Source: Parvularcula sp963922235 (lineage in GTDB: Bacteria > Pseudomonadota > Alphaproteobacteria > Caulobacterales > Parvularculaceae). Taken from it: 13,233 nt of DNA. The stretch covers positions 1 to 13,233 of the forward strand of contig CAWUIJ010000076.1 of NCBI GenBank assembly GCA_963922235.1. The letters run 5' to 3'. Shown here one piece after another: positions 6,951 through 13,233 of the stretch. A program made the position numbers and the translations under genes. A model generated the notes under the pieces. That model ran no database searches. It saw only the letters and a program-made list of their open reading frames with translations, and was not told the DNA's origin. The stretch's first letter is position 1; every line of letters begins with the position of its first letter.

Positions 6951-6979
6951 CATGGGCCGGGGCTTAGCCTCGGCCCATG
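6951..6979 (+). promoter_or_regulatory. Strong hairpin containing the folP start codon
   Basis: The left arm 6951-6963 pairs with the right arm 6967-6979 around the loop TTA. The outer nine pairs (CATGGGCCG with CGGCCCATG) are perfect. One G-U pair follows, then three G-C/C-G pairs, 13 in all. The folP ATG (6977-6979) is the last triplet of the right arm, and the only G-rich candidate ribosome binding sequence, GGGG at 6959-6962, is in the left arm. An in-frame TAG at 6965-6967 excludes an earlier folP start. The fold would block initiation unless opened. Whether it is regulatory is inference. Confidence 0.55.
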
Positions 6980-7774
6980 CGTATTTTTGGTATCGTCAAC
7001 GTGACCCCCGACAGCTTCTCCGACGGGGGACGGCTAGGCTCGGTTCAAGCTGCGATCGACCACGCGCTCCGGCTCGAAGATGAGGGCGCTGACGTTCTCG
7101 ACATCGGCGGAGAGAGCACACGGCCCGGCGCGGACCCGGTGAGTGCCGATGACGAGCGTGCACGGGTCTTGCCTGTGATTGAGGGCCTCAAGGCCAGAAC
7201 CTCCGCGGCGTTATCCATCGATACGCGTAAGACCAGCGTGGCAGCGGATGCGCTCGATGCAGGTGCGGCCATCTGGAATGACGTGAGCGCCTTGCGTGAC
7301 GAGGGCGCGCTAGAGCTCGCCGCGAAGGCAGGCTGCCGCGTTGTTCTCATGCATATGCAAGGTGATCCCACGAGCATGCAGAACGCCCCCCGCTATGAGG
7401 GTGTGATCGACGAGGTTCTGGCGTTCCTCACTGCACGTATCCATGCCTGCATGGCTGCGGGATGTCGGCGTGAGGATCTCATTGCGGACCCTGGGATCGG
7501 TTTTGGCAAAACGCTCGAGCATAACCTTGAGATTTTCGGTGGCCTCGAGCGTTTCAACGCACTCAACGTGCCCCTCATGCTGGGAGCAAGCCGAAAGAGA
7601 TTCATCGCATCCCTTGACCGTGAAGGACCAGCTGATGAGCGCCTCGGCGGTAGCATCGCGGCGGCTCTCCGAGCGTTGGAGGCCGGATTTGCTTGGGTCC
7701 GCGTGCATGATGTGGCGCAAACGCAACAGGCGCTCGTGGTCGCTCAAGCCATCGCGGAAAAAATAACGTCTTGA
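6977..7774 (+). CDS. folP: Dihydropteroate synthase FolP
   Basis: FolP condenses 4-aminobenzoate with 6-hydroxymethyl-dihydropterin diphosphate to give dihydropteroate, a cytoplasmic step of folate synthesis; it is the target of sulfonamides. The 265-residue TIM-barrel protein shows NVTPDSFSDGG (8-18), DIGGESTRPGA (42-52), the IDTRK strand (81-85), WNDVSAL (100-106), LMHMQGDP (124-131), DPGIGFGKT (171-179), GASRKRFI (203-210) and the terminal VRVHDV (241-246). These cover both substrate sites and appear intact. The N-terminus is short, beginning almost directly at the first motif, but a stop codon in frame 12 bases upstream forces this start. No accessible Shine-Dalgarno sequence is visible because the start region lies in a hairpin. 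folK, the preceding pathway enzyme, is about 4.4 kb downstream rather than adjacent. Confidence 0.97.
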   Translation: MRIFGIVNVTPDSFSDGGRLGSVQAAIDHALRLEDEGADVLDIGGESTRPGADPVSADDERARVLPVIEGLKARTSAALSIDTRKTSVAADALDAGAAIWNDVSALRDEGALELAAKAGCRVVLMHMQGDPTSMQNAPRYEGVIDEVLAFLTARIHACMAAGCRREDLIADPGIGFGKTLEHNLEIFGGLERFNALNVPLMLGASRKRFIASLDREGPADERLGGSIAAALRALEAGFAWVRVHDVAQTQQALVVAQAIAEKITS

Positions 7775-7787
7775 GTTTGCTTAACGA

Positions 7788-7817
7788 TTGACGACCGGCT
7801 TGGTGTCGTGATATTGT
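7788..7817 (+). promoter_or_regulatory. Probable sigma-70-type promoter for the secreted protein gene
   Basis: TTGACG (7788-7793) matches five of six bases of the -35 consensus. An AT-rich stretch with TATTGT (7812-7817) follows after 18 bases as a possible -10. The predicted transcript would begin about 15-20 bases before the ATG at 7841, leaving room for the GAGGGG ribosome binding site (7828-7833). The gap between folP and 7841 is the most AT-rich stretch nearby. The -10 is imperfect. Confidence 0.45.
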
Positions 7818-7840
7818 AATAAAATACGAGGGGTTTTATC

Positions 7841-8479
7841 ATGGAAAAACTAACCGCTGCGGCTTTGGCCGCTGCATTCGCACTCGGTTCGCACGCTCAC
7901 GCTGCTAACCTGATTACAAACGGAAGCTTCGAACACTTTGACGACGCTTTTGAGGTCTTCGACGGTGGCAATTGGAAAGTGTATAATGCACTTCCAGGTT
8001 GGACAGTCGAAGAAGGCCCTGGTATTGAGCTTCAGACTCATGATACAGTGGGCTTCGCTCCGCAACATGGCACATACTACGCCGAGCTTGATAGCCACCC
8101 TGGGCCCGATTCCAACTCGCGGATTGAGCAAACAATCGAAGGCCTCGACGCTGGGTCATACCGGCTCTCGTTCTACTATGCTCCGCGCACGCACGACCCA
8201 CACACCAACGGCATCGCGTTCGGCGCGGAAGGCATCGGCAGTCATGCCGTCACTGGCACCAGTGATCCAGTGCGCGAGTGGCAGCTCGTGACCTATGACT
8301 TCGTTGTCGATGCTATGGGTCCTGTGACCATCTTCTTCGAAGCTGGCGGTACAGCGGATACACTCGGCGGCTTTGTTGACAACATCCAGCTGGAGGCCGT
8401 GCCTCTTCCTGGTGCTGCGGCCTTCTTGCTGACTGGTCTTGCTGGTCTGGGCATGGCTCGCCGCAAGCGCGCTGCCTAA
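7841..8479 (+). CDS. Secreted DUF642-like protein with VPLPG-type C-terminal sorting signal
   Basis: The 212-residue product has a signal peptide (about 1-21, cleavage near AHA), a beta-rich body beginning NLITNGSFE, and a C-terminal sorting tail: VPLPG (187-191), a hydrophobic segment (192-205) and RRKR (207-210). Proteins with this start and such a tail are usually DUF642-like or choice-of-anchor proteins, exported and processed at the tail by an exosortase-type enzyme; their ligands are mostly unknown, often carbohydrate or matrix. Here that is inferred from layout. The body carries many Asp, His, Gly and aromatic residues and no cysteine. The start has GAGGGG seven bases upstream. It has its own promoter-like sequence and is closed by a strong terminator, so it is probably a monocistronic unit set between folP and glmM. 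No exosortase gene is in the window. Confidence 0.85.
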   Translation: MEKLTAAALAAAFALGSHAHAANLITNGSFEHFDDAFEVFDGGNWKVYNALPGWTVEEGPGIELQTHDTVGFAPQHGTYYAELDSHPGPDSNSRIEQTIEGLDAGSYRLSFYYAPRTHDPHTNGIAFGAEGIGSHAVTGTSDPVREWQLVTYDFVVDAMGPVTIFFEAGGTADTLGGFVDNIQLEAVPLPGAAAFLLTGLAGLGMARRKRAA

Positions 8480-8501
8480 TTCAAGATATTGGTCTTGTAA
8501 G

Positions 8502-8529
8502 AAAAACCCGGCTTCGGCCGGGTTTTTTT
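8502..8529 (+). terminator. Intrinsic terminator after the secreted protein gene
   Basis: ACCCGGC and GCCGGGT pair around the stable tetraloop TTCG (8513-8516), with an A-run before and seven T residues (8523-8529) after. This is a textbook rho-independent terminator, 22 bases after the stop codon at 8479. The A-run opposite the T-run could let it work on both strands. Confidence 0.95.
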
Positions 8530-8628
8530 GTGGGCATGTCGGTCTTATCCAGGCCAGCGGAGGGGTTGCCTTCGTTCTTCTAAGGTTCATCGGTTTCCGG
8601 TAGAGACCTGACCAACCGGAGGAAGGTG

Positions 8629-9993
8629 ATGCGCGGCGACGATACCCCGAGAGAGCGTAAGGTTTTCGGCACCGATGGTGTGCGCGGTCCCGCGAATGTG
8701 GGCCCGTTGACGCCTGAAGGGGTGTTGAAACTGGGCATGGCTGCCGGTCGCGTCTTCCGTCGCGGGGATCATCGCCACCGCGTGGTGATCGGAAAAGACA
8801 CCCGACTTTCCGGCTATATGATTGAACCAGCCCTGACAGCCGGCTTTATCGCGGCCGGGATGGATGTCCTTCTCTTGGGACCCATTCCAACGCCCGCTAT
8901 GGCGATGCTCACCCGGTCGATGCGCGCGGATCTGGGCGTGATGATCTCAGCCAGTCATAATCTCTACCACGACAATGGCCTCAAGTTTTTTGGACCAGAC
9001 GGGTACAAACTGTCCGATGAGACAGAGCTCGAGATCGAGGCGCTGATGGAGGAGGGCCCCTCGGTAGGGCTTGCGAAAGCGGACAAGCTTGGGCGCGCCA
9101 AACGGGTCGATGACGCGAGCGCGCGTTACATTGAGTTCGCAAAAGCCACGTTGCCGCGGCGCCTTGCCCTTGATGGGGTGCGGGTCGTTGTCGATTGCGC
9201 CAATGGCGCGGGCTATAAAACCGCGCCGGTGGTTCTTTGGGAACTGGGCGCTGACGTGAAGACCATTGGTGTGAGTCCGGACGGTTTCAATATTAACGAG
9301 GGGTGCGGATCAACCGCCCCTGGCAAGCTCTCTGAAGCCGTCAAAGAATACCGGGCTGATATCGGTATTGCCCTCGACGGGGACGCAGACCGCGTGATCA
9401 TTTCTGATGAGAAGGGCAATCTCATCGATGGCGATCAGATTCTCGCCACCATCGCGACGGCTCTTCAACGCTCAGGTGGGCTGAAGGGCGAGGGGGTTGT
9501 CGGGACGGTGATGGCCAATATCGGCTTTGAGAAGTTTCTCGATAACCATGGTATGCGCCTTATTCGGACGAAAGTCGGCGACCGTTATGTCACCGAAGCT
9601 ATGCGCGCCCGGGGAATGAACCTTGGCGGAGAGCCATCCGGTCACGTCATTATGTCGGACTATTCAACGACTGGTGATGGCTTGGTGACGGCGCTCCATG
9701 TGTTGGGTGTCGTGGCAGAGCAGGGGCGCCCCGTCTCAGAGGTTTGCGACAACTTTGATCCGTTCCCGTCTATTCTTAAGAATGTGCGTTATCAGGGCGG
9801 TGAGCCGCTCAACAATCCCGCTGTGAAGGCAGCGATCGAAGCGGCAGAAAATGCGCTTGGCGATCGCGGCCGGACGGTGATCCGGAAGTCGGGGACCGAG
9901 CCGCTGATCCGGGTGATGGCTGAAGGTGAGGACGAAGCCTTGGTCACCCGCGTCGTCGACAACATCTGCGCTGCCGTGGAAGCGGCGAAGTAA
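8629..9993 (+). CDS. glmM: Phosphoglucosamine mutase GlmM
   Basis: GlmM converts glucosamine-6-phosphate to glucosamine-1-phosphate, on the way to UDP-GlcNAc for peptidoglycan and LPS. The 454-residue protein has the four-domain phosphohexomutase layout: FGTDGVRG near the N-terminus, the phospho-serine loop ISASHN with S109, the magnesium site DGDADR (D250, D252, D254), the sugar-binding GEPSGH (from about 334) and the phosphate-binding RKSGTEPLIRVM near the C-terminus. All key residues are intact and the length is normal. ATG 8629 is preferred to the adjoining GTG 8626 because GGAGG (8618-8622) is six bases away from the ATG but only three from the GTG. It follows a terminator, so it needs its own promoter in 8530-8617, where I see no clear -35/-10 pair. 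thiD follows four bases after its stop. Confidence 0.97.
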   Translation: MRGDDTPRERKVFGTDGVRGPANVGPLTPEGVLKLGMAAGRVFRRGDHRHRVVIGKDTRLSGYMIEPALTAGFIAAGMDVLLLGPIPTPAMAMLTRSMRADLGVMISASHNLYHDNGLKFFGPDGYKLSDETELEIEALMEEGPSVGLAKADKLGRAKRVDDASARYIEFAKATLPRRLALDGVRVVVDCANGAGYKTAPVVLWELGADVKTIGVSPDGFNINEGCGSTAPGKLSEAVKEYRADIGIALDGDADRVIISDEKGNLIDGDQILATIATALQRSGGLKGEGVVGTVMANIGFEKFLDNHGMRLIRTKVGDRYVTEAMRARGMNLGGEPSGHVIMSDYSTTGDGLVTALHVLGVVAEQGRPVSEVCDNFDPFPSILKNVRYQGGEPLNNPAVKAAIEAAENALGDRGRTVIRKSGTEPLIRVMAEGEDEALVTRVVDNICAAVEAAK

Positions 9994-9997
9994 TCGC

Positions 9998-10816
9998 GTG
10001 CATCAAGGCCGTGTCCTGATCATTGCTGGTTCTGACTCCGGCGGCGGAGCTGGCATCCAGGCGGATACCAAGACTGTGACGGCGCTTGGCGGCTATGCCG
10101 CAACAGCGGTCACGGCGATCACGGTGCAGGATACCCTTGGTGTTCACGGTGTGGAGCCGGTTTCGAACACGGCGCTGAAGCAGCAGATTGATGTTGTTCT
10201 TGATGATATTGGTGCGGACTGTCTCAAGATCGGGATGATCGGAAGCCAGGAGGCAGGCGAGATCATCTCTGAGGCCCTTGAGCGTCACCCTACCATACCT
10301 GTGGTGCTCGACCCGGTCTTGGTGGCCACCAGCGGTGATGCGCTGGGGGATGACAGCGTGGCCGCGCTTTTGAAGGATCGCCTGTTGTCGATGGCCAGCG
10401 TTGTGACCCCCAATGTGCCTGAGCTGGAGGCTTTGGCGGGGCGGACCGTGACGAGTGAGGGAGATCTCGAAGATGCAGCACGTGTGCTGATCGCTTCAGG
10501 GGCTAGGGCTGTTCTTGCGAAGGGAGGGCACCTTGATGGCGAGGAGGTTGTCGATCTTCTCGTCACGGAGGAAACGGTCCATCGCTTCACCCACCCGCGA
10601 CTGAAGACCCGCCATACCCATGGAACAGGGTGCACGCTGGCGAGTGCTGTGGCCACGGGACTGGCGCAAGGGATGGATCTGGCTGGCGCCACTGACCGGG
10701 CCACCCGCTATGTGGAAGCGGCTATCCGTCATGCACCTGGCTTCGGTGCTGGCCACGGTCCGCTCAGGCATGCTCTTCGGATGACCCCCGACGGCGCGTT
10801 CACGCCGATCGCTTAG
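9998..10816 (+). CDS. thiD: Hydroxymethylpyrimidine/phosphomethylpyrimidine kinase ThiD
   Basis: ThiD phosphorylates 4-amino-5-hydroxymethyl-2-methylpyrimidine and then its monophosphate, supplying the pyrimidine half of thiamine. The 272-residue ribokinase-fold protein shows IAGSDSGGGAGIQADTK (9-25), the TAITVQDTLGV region (39-49), LDPVLVATSG (104-113), VTPNVPELEAL (136-146), LAKGGH (173-178) and the anion-hole/catalytic motif HGTGCTL (208-214) with C212. GTG 9998 is chosen because the protein then begins just before the first conserved strand; the frame stays open upstream but only inside glmM. The start is four bases after the glmM stop with a weak purine-rich site, so it is probably translated by coupling to glmM. 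Its stop overlaps the stop of the convergent glycosylase gene. Length is typical. No riboswitch (THI box) was seen. Confidence 0.95.
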   Translation: MHQGRVLIIAGSDSGGGAGIQADTKTVTALGGYAATAVTAITVQDTLGVHGVEPVSNTALKQQIDVVLDDIGADCLKIGMIGSQEAGEIISEALERHPTIPVVLDPVLVATSGDALGDDSVAALLKDRLLSMASVVTPNVPELEALAGRTVTSEGDLEDAARVLIASGARAVLAKGGHLDGEEVVDLLVTEETVHRFTHPRLKTRHTHGTGCTLASAVATGLAQGMDLAGATDRATRYVEAAIRHAPGFGAGHGPLRHALRMTPDGAFTPIA

Positions 10817-11475
10817 GCAATATCCTCAGCACACGATCCAACGACAGTCTCGAACATGGCATCTGTCAACCGACCTGTGTTCGTGTTGTACCGGCTGCAG
10901 TGATAGCTCGAGCGGATCCTCACCATGCCATTTGGCCCCTCAAGATCATAGGCTGTGTCATGGCCAAAGGGCGAGGCAGCGATCCGGTGACCAAGCGTGC
11001 GCAAGGTTGCGTCATGGCTGACCTTTCCGAGGCACAAGATTGCCTGGAGGTTGGGTAGCGCTTCCATCCGTCCTTTCAGGAACGGTTTGCATGCATTGAT
11101 CTCAGCGGCGACGGGCTTGTTCTCAGGCGGCACACAGCGCACCGCATTGGTGATCGCTGTCTTGTGGAGCCTGAGGCCATCATCCGGGCGTTTGTCATAG
11201 ACACCTGAGGCCAGGCCAAATTTGATCAGTGTGGCGTAAAGAAGATCGCCAGCCCAGTCGCCGGTGAAGGGACGACCTGTGCGGTTCGCCCCGCCGCGCC
11301 CTGGCGCCAGCCCGACAATCAGAAGCCGGACAGCGTCGTCACCCTCCTCCGGCATGAATGTCGGAACAGCGCCGTTGAACCAGGTCGGTTCAGCGGCCGC
11401 GTTGGCTTCGCGGTAGTCAACGAGGCGCGGGCAGAGCGGACAATCTGCGGGTGCCTCCGTAACGATCTCACTCAC
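10813..11475 (-). CDS. Uracil-DNA glycosylase, family 5-like, iron-sulfur type
   Basis: These enzymes remove uracil and other deaminated bases from DNA at the start of base excision repair. The 220-residue product has four cysteines placed for a 4Fe-4S cluster: C12 and C15 (CPLC), C114 and C129, the last two 14 residues apart. Motif A reads GLAPGRGGANRTGRPFTGD (55-73), the family-5 (UdgB) form rather than the GEGPG form of family 4. NAVRCVPPENKP follows at 110-121. The catalytic loop is YHCSRYNTNTGRLT (191-204), where the usual His-Pro-Ser is His-Cys-Ser. The GTG start at 11475 overlaps the stop of the NYN gene by four bases (GTGA), so the two are translated together. The 3' end overlaps the thiD stop in convergent orientation. 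Family call is firm; family 5 versus 4 rests on the motif form. Confidence 0.9.
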   Translation of the reverse strand: MSEIVTEAPADCPLCPRLVDYREANAAAEPTWFNGAVPTFMPEEGDDAVRLLIVGLAPGRGGANRTGRPFTGDWAGDLLYATLIKFGLASGVYDKRPDDGLRLHKTAITNAVRCVPPENKPVAAEINACKPFLKGRMEALPNLQAILCLGKVSHDATLRTLGHRIAASPFGHDTAYDLEGPNGMVRIRSSYHCSRYNTNTGRLTDAMFETVVGSCAEDIA

Positions 11476-12077
11476 TCGTCTTCATAGGGATCATGATCAT
11501 CATCCCTGTCGCGCTTCGGTTGACCACCATTCCCTTTGCGCGCAATCACGCCCTCCAGCTCGGTAAGGTCGATGAACTGATCGGCTTGCCGACGGATATC
11601 ATCCGAGGCGAGGGGCGGCTGGGACTTCATCGTGGAGACACAGATCACACGGCAGCCCTGTTCTTGGGCCCGGGCGATGGCGTGTTTGAAGTCACCATTC
11701 CCTGTGAACAGCACAATGCAATCAAGCTTTGCGGCCATCAGAACCATATCAACGGCTAGTTCGATGTCAGTCGTGCCGCGATAGCGCTTGCGCCCATCTT
11801 GACCCACGAACTCGCGCGCGGGCTTTGTGACCATGGTGAAGCCGTTGTAGTCGAGCCAATCGACAAGCGGACGAAGCGGCGAATAATCTGCGTCCTTATC
11901 TTCTTGCATGGCAGTATAATAGAGCGCGCGCACCAATCGAGTTTCGCGTTTGAGCCGGCTCAGTAAACTTCGATAGTCTATATCAAAACCAAGCGTCTTC
12001 GCTGTCTTGTAGAGATTGGCGCCGTCGATAAAAACGGCAGTCTTATCATCGGGGTCTAGCCCCATCCATTCACTCAC
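11472..12077 (-). CDS. NYN-domain protein (LabA/DUF88-like), putative ribonuclease
   Basis: NYN domains are PIN-fold, metal-dependent nucleases; bacterial LabA/DUF88 members are mostly uncharacterised. The 201-residue product has the typical acidic set: FIDGAN (16-21, D18), TTDIELAVDMV (102-112, D104 and D110) and FTGNGDF (124-130, D129). The usual form of the last motif is TGDGDF or SGDSDF, so one acidic position is Asn here. The C-terminal 20 residues are highly charged and mostly acidic. GTG 12077 is chosen because GGAG (12084-12087) is six bases before it; ATG 12065 is the alternative. The frame runs open further upstream to 12272, but that part overlaps folK and reads as low-complexity Cys/Arg-rich peptide. 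It is the first gene of a two-gene unit with the glycosylase, suggesting nucleic acid maintenance; that link is inference. Confidence 0.88.
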   Translation of the reverse strand: MSEWMGLDPDDKTAVFIDGANLYKTAKTLGFDIDYRSLLSRLKRETRLVRALYYTAMQEDKDADYSPLRPLVDWLDYNGFTMVTKPAREFVGQDGRKRYRGTTDIELAVDMVLMAAKLDCIVLFTGNGDFKHAIARAQEQGCRVICVSTMKSQPPLASDDIRRQADQFIDLTELEGVIARKGNGGQPKRDRDDDHDPYEDE

Positions 12078-12110
12078 ATCATACTCCGGGCAACAATGAA
12101 GCCGCAAAAT

Positions 12111-12139
12111 TTCACTGTCCCTAGCGTGGGTTGTATAGC
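12111..12139 (+). promoter_or_regulatory. Possible folK promoter in the 71-base divergent gap
   Basis: TTCACT (12111-12116) and TATAGC (12134-12139) are 17 bases apart, each matching four of six consensus bases. Transcription would start about three bases before the folK ATG, giving an almost leaderless message, which fits the lack of a Shine-Dalgarno sequence. On the other strand TTGTCA (12146-12141) could be a -35 for the NYN gene, but its -10 is poor. Confidence 0.35.
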
Positions 12140-12148
12140 GTGACAAAC

Positions 12149-12652
12149 ATGACGCGCACTGCCTTGATAGGCCTGGGCTGCAACAAGCCTTGGCTCGGCC
12201 AATCACCCGAATCAGTTGTGCGGTCTGCTGCTCAATCCTTAACAGCACTTGGCAAGACTGTGATCCTCTCACCTCTCTATGACAGCCCGGCGTGGCCTGA
12301 TCCGGCTGCCCCGGCTTATGTGAATGCAGCGGCGTCGTTCGAGACGACGCTCTCGGCCGAGGCTGTGCTGCACGGGCTTCAGGCGATCGAGGCGGCGTTC
12401 GGGCGGGTGCGGTCTGATAAGCCGGAGGAGCGTTACGCGCCGCGGACGCTGGATCTGGATCTTCTGGCTTTGGGAGAGGTTAGGGAGGAGACGGCTATCC
12501 TCACCTTGCCGCACCATGCGCTGGACGTGCGGGATTTCGTGCTCTTACCGCTCCGCGATATCGCCCCGGAATGGCGCCATCCGGTGCGCGGCAAGACCGC
12601 TTCAGAGATGCTCAGCGAATGCCCTGAGATCACGGCGAAAAGGCGAGGTTGA
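12149..12652 (+). CDS. folK: 6-hydroxymethyl-7,8-dihydropterin pyrophosphokinase FolK
   Basis: FolK transfers pyrophosphate from ATP to 6-hydroxymethyl-7,8-dihydropterin, making the substrate of FolP. The 167-residue product starts with TALIGLGCN (4-12, usual form GLGSN), then shows SPLYDSPAW (41-49), PAYVNAA (55-61), the magnesium/ATP motif RTLDLDLLALG (99-109, with the conserved Asp pair) and LPHHALDVRDFVLLPL (120-135). The length is normal. ATG 12149 fits the family N-terminus; TTG 12131 and GTG 12140 in frame upstream are less likely. No ribosome binding sequence is visible, which suggests a leaderless or near-leaderless message. It is divergent from the NYN gene and followed, 48 bases later, by serS. 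Confidence 0.95.
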   Translation: MTRTALIGLGCNKPWLGQSPESVVRSAAQSLTALGKTVILSPLYDSPAWPDPAAPAYVNAAASFETTLSAEAVLHGLQAIEAAFGRVRSDKPEERYAPRTLDLDLLALGEVREETAILTLPHHALDVRDFVLLPLRDIAPEWRHPVRGKTASEMLSECPEITAKRRG

Positions 12653-12654
12653 TC

Positions 12655-12687
12655 ATGCGCGCGGCGCTCTTATTGTGCGCGGGCTAA
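12655..12687 (+). other. Ten-codon open frame between folK and serS
   Basis: ATG 12655 opens a ten-codon frame reading MRAALLLCAG that ends at TAA 12685-12687, thirteen bases before serS. GAGG lies about six bases before its ATG, near the end of folK, a good ribosome binding arrangement. It contains no serine codon, so it is not a serine attenuator leader. It may be a coupling uORF for serS or chance. Confidence 0.25.
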
Positions 12688-12700
12688 CACCGAGGTTTCC

Positions 12701-13233
12701 ATGCACGATATCCGCGCCATCAAGGACGATCCTGACGCTTTCGACGCCGCTATGAAACGGCGCAGCTCGGACGTGCGCGCATCCTCACTGATCGCGATCG
12801 ACGATGAGCGCGTCGCCACTGTCAAGGCGATGAACGATGCGCAGGCGGAGCAAAAGGCTGTTTCCAAGACGATCGGCGCAGCCAAAGCCAGCGGTGATGA
12901 AGCGGCTGCGCAAGCCGTCATGGCTGAAGTTGGAAAGCTGAAAGAGCGGGTCAAAGAGCTCGAAGAGCAAGAGCGCGTGCTGGCCGCGAAGCTGCGCGAG
13001 GCCCTTCTGCCGATCCCCAACGTGATCGATGCGGATGTTCCCGACGGCGATGACGAAGACGACAATGTCGAGAAGCGCCGCTGGGGCACGCCGAAAGACA
13101 TTCCTGCTGCGAAAGATCATGTCGATCTCGGCGAGGCCTTGGGCATGATGGATTTTGAAGCTGCAGCCAAACTCTCGGGCTCGCGCTTTGTTGTTCTGAA
13201 GAAGGATCTTGCAAAGCTCGAGCGGGCGATCGC
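12701..13233 (+). CDS. serS: Seryl-tRNA synthetase, N-terminal part (cut by window edge)
   Basis: SerRS is the class II enzyme that charges tRNA-Ser with serine. The visible 177 residues start with MHDIRAIKDDPDAF, the usual SerRS N-terminus, and continue into the long helical arm (about 30-105) with the heptad pattern of the antiparallel coiled coil that grips the long variable arm of tRNA-Ser. Next comes LLPIPNVIDADVPDGDDEDDN, the conserved linker (LPNxxHxxVPxGxDExDN in the family), and HVDLGEALGMMDFEAAAKLSGSRF, the start of the catalytic domain. Motifs 1-3 are beyond the window. ATG 12701 is preceded by CGAGG at 12691-12695, five bases away. The reading frame is open to the window end. Identification is secure from the N-terminal pattern. 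Confidence 0.96.
   Translation, partial: MHDIRAIKDDPDAFDAAMKRRSSDVRASSLIAIDDERVATVKAMNDAQAEQKAVSKTIGAAKASGDEAAAQAVMAEVGKLKERVKELEEQERVLAAKLREALLPIPNVIDADVPDGDDEDDNVEKRRWGTPKDIPAAKDHVDLGEALGMMDFEAAAKLSGSRFVVLKKDLAKLERAI

Noticed and set aside
8591..8618. Imperfect CGGTT/AACCG pairing before glmM
   Set aside because: Only five paired bases with a long loop; no convincing structure or riboswitch.
12078..12272. Upstream extension of the NYN gene frame
   Set aside because: It overlaps folK on the other strand, encodes Cys/Arg-rich filler and lacks a ribosome site; the GTG at 12077 has one.
1..13233. CRISPR array, tRNA or rRNA genes, insertion sequence or phage genes
   Set aside because: No regularly spaced repeats, cloverleaf, rRNA-like stretch, transposase or integrase motif was seen.

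Overview
The window looks like a piece of a GC-rich alphaproteobacterial chromosome. The gene string cpoB-tilS-ftsH followed later by folP-glmM is a typical alphaproteobacterial arrangement. A short signal-peptide protein ends in a VPLPG-type C-terminal sorting tail, which is common in marine and rhodobacter-like members of the class. I cannot assign a genus from the sequence. A Hyphomonas/Parvularcula/Maricaulis-like relative is only a guess.

Layout, left to right. At 1-677 on the minus strand is the 5' two-thirds or so of a ClC-family chloride channel or transporter gene, cut by the window edge. From 845 the plus strand carries cpoB (periplasmic TPR protein of the Tol-Pal machinery), tilS (tRNA-Ile lysidine synthetase) and ftsH (membrane ATP-dependent protease), packed as a probable operon. 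tilS overlaps the end of cpoB, has no ATG, GTG or TTG start before its ATP-binding loop, and contains a 125-bp palindromic repeat element read through in frame. Next come an unrecognised soluble protein (5048-5686) and a six-helix membrane protein with an acidic tail (5781-6923). folP follows, with its start codon inside a strong 13-bp hairpin. A secreted, sorting-tail protein (7841-8479) has its own promoter-like sequence and a textbook terminator. Then come glmM and thiD, four bases apart.

From 10813 to 12077 two minus-strand genes form a coupled pair: an iron-sulfur family-5-type uracil-DNA glycosylase and, upstream of it, a NYN-domain putative ribonuclease. folK and the 5' part of serS run rightward from 12149.

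Most genes are housekeeping: envelope constriction (cpoB), decoding of isoleucine AUA codons (tilS), membrane protein quality control (ftsH), folate synthesis (folP, folK), peptidoglycan and LPS precursor supply (glmM), thiamine (thiD), uracil repair and seryl-tRNA charging. No mobile-element gene, CRISPR array, tRNA or rRNA was seen. The most unusual signals are the in-frame palindromic element and missing conventional start in tilS, the start-codon hairpin of folP, and the substituted filter and gate residues of the ClC protein.
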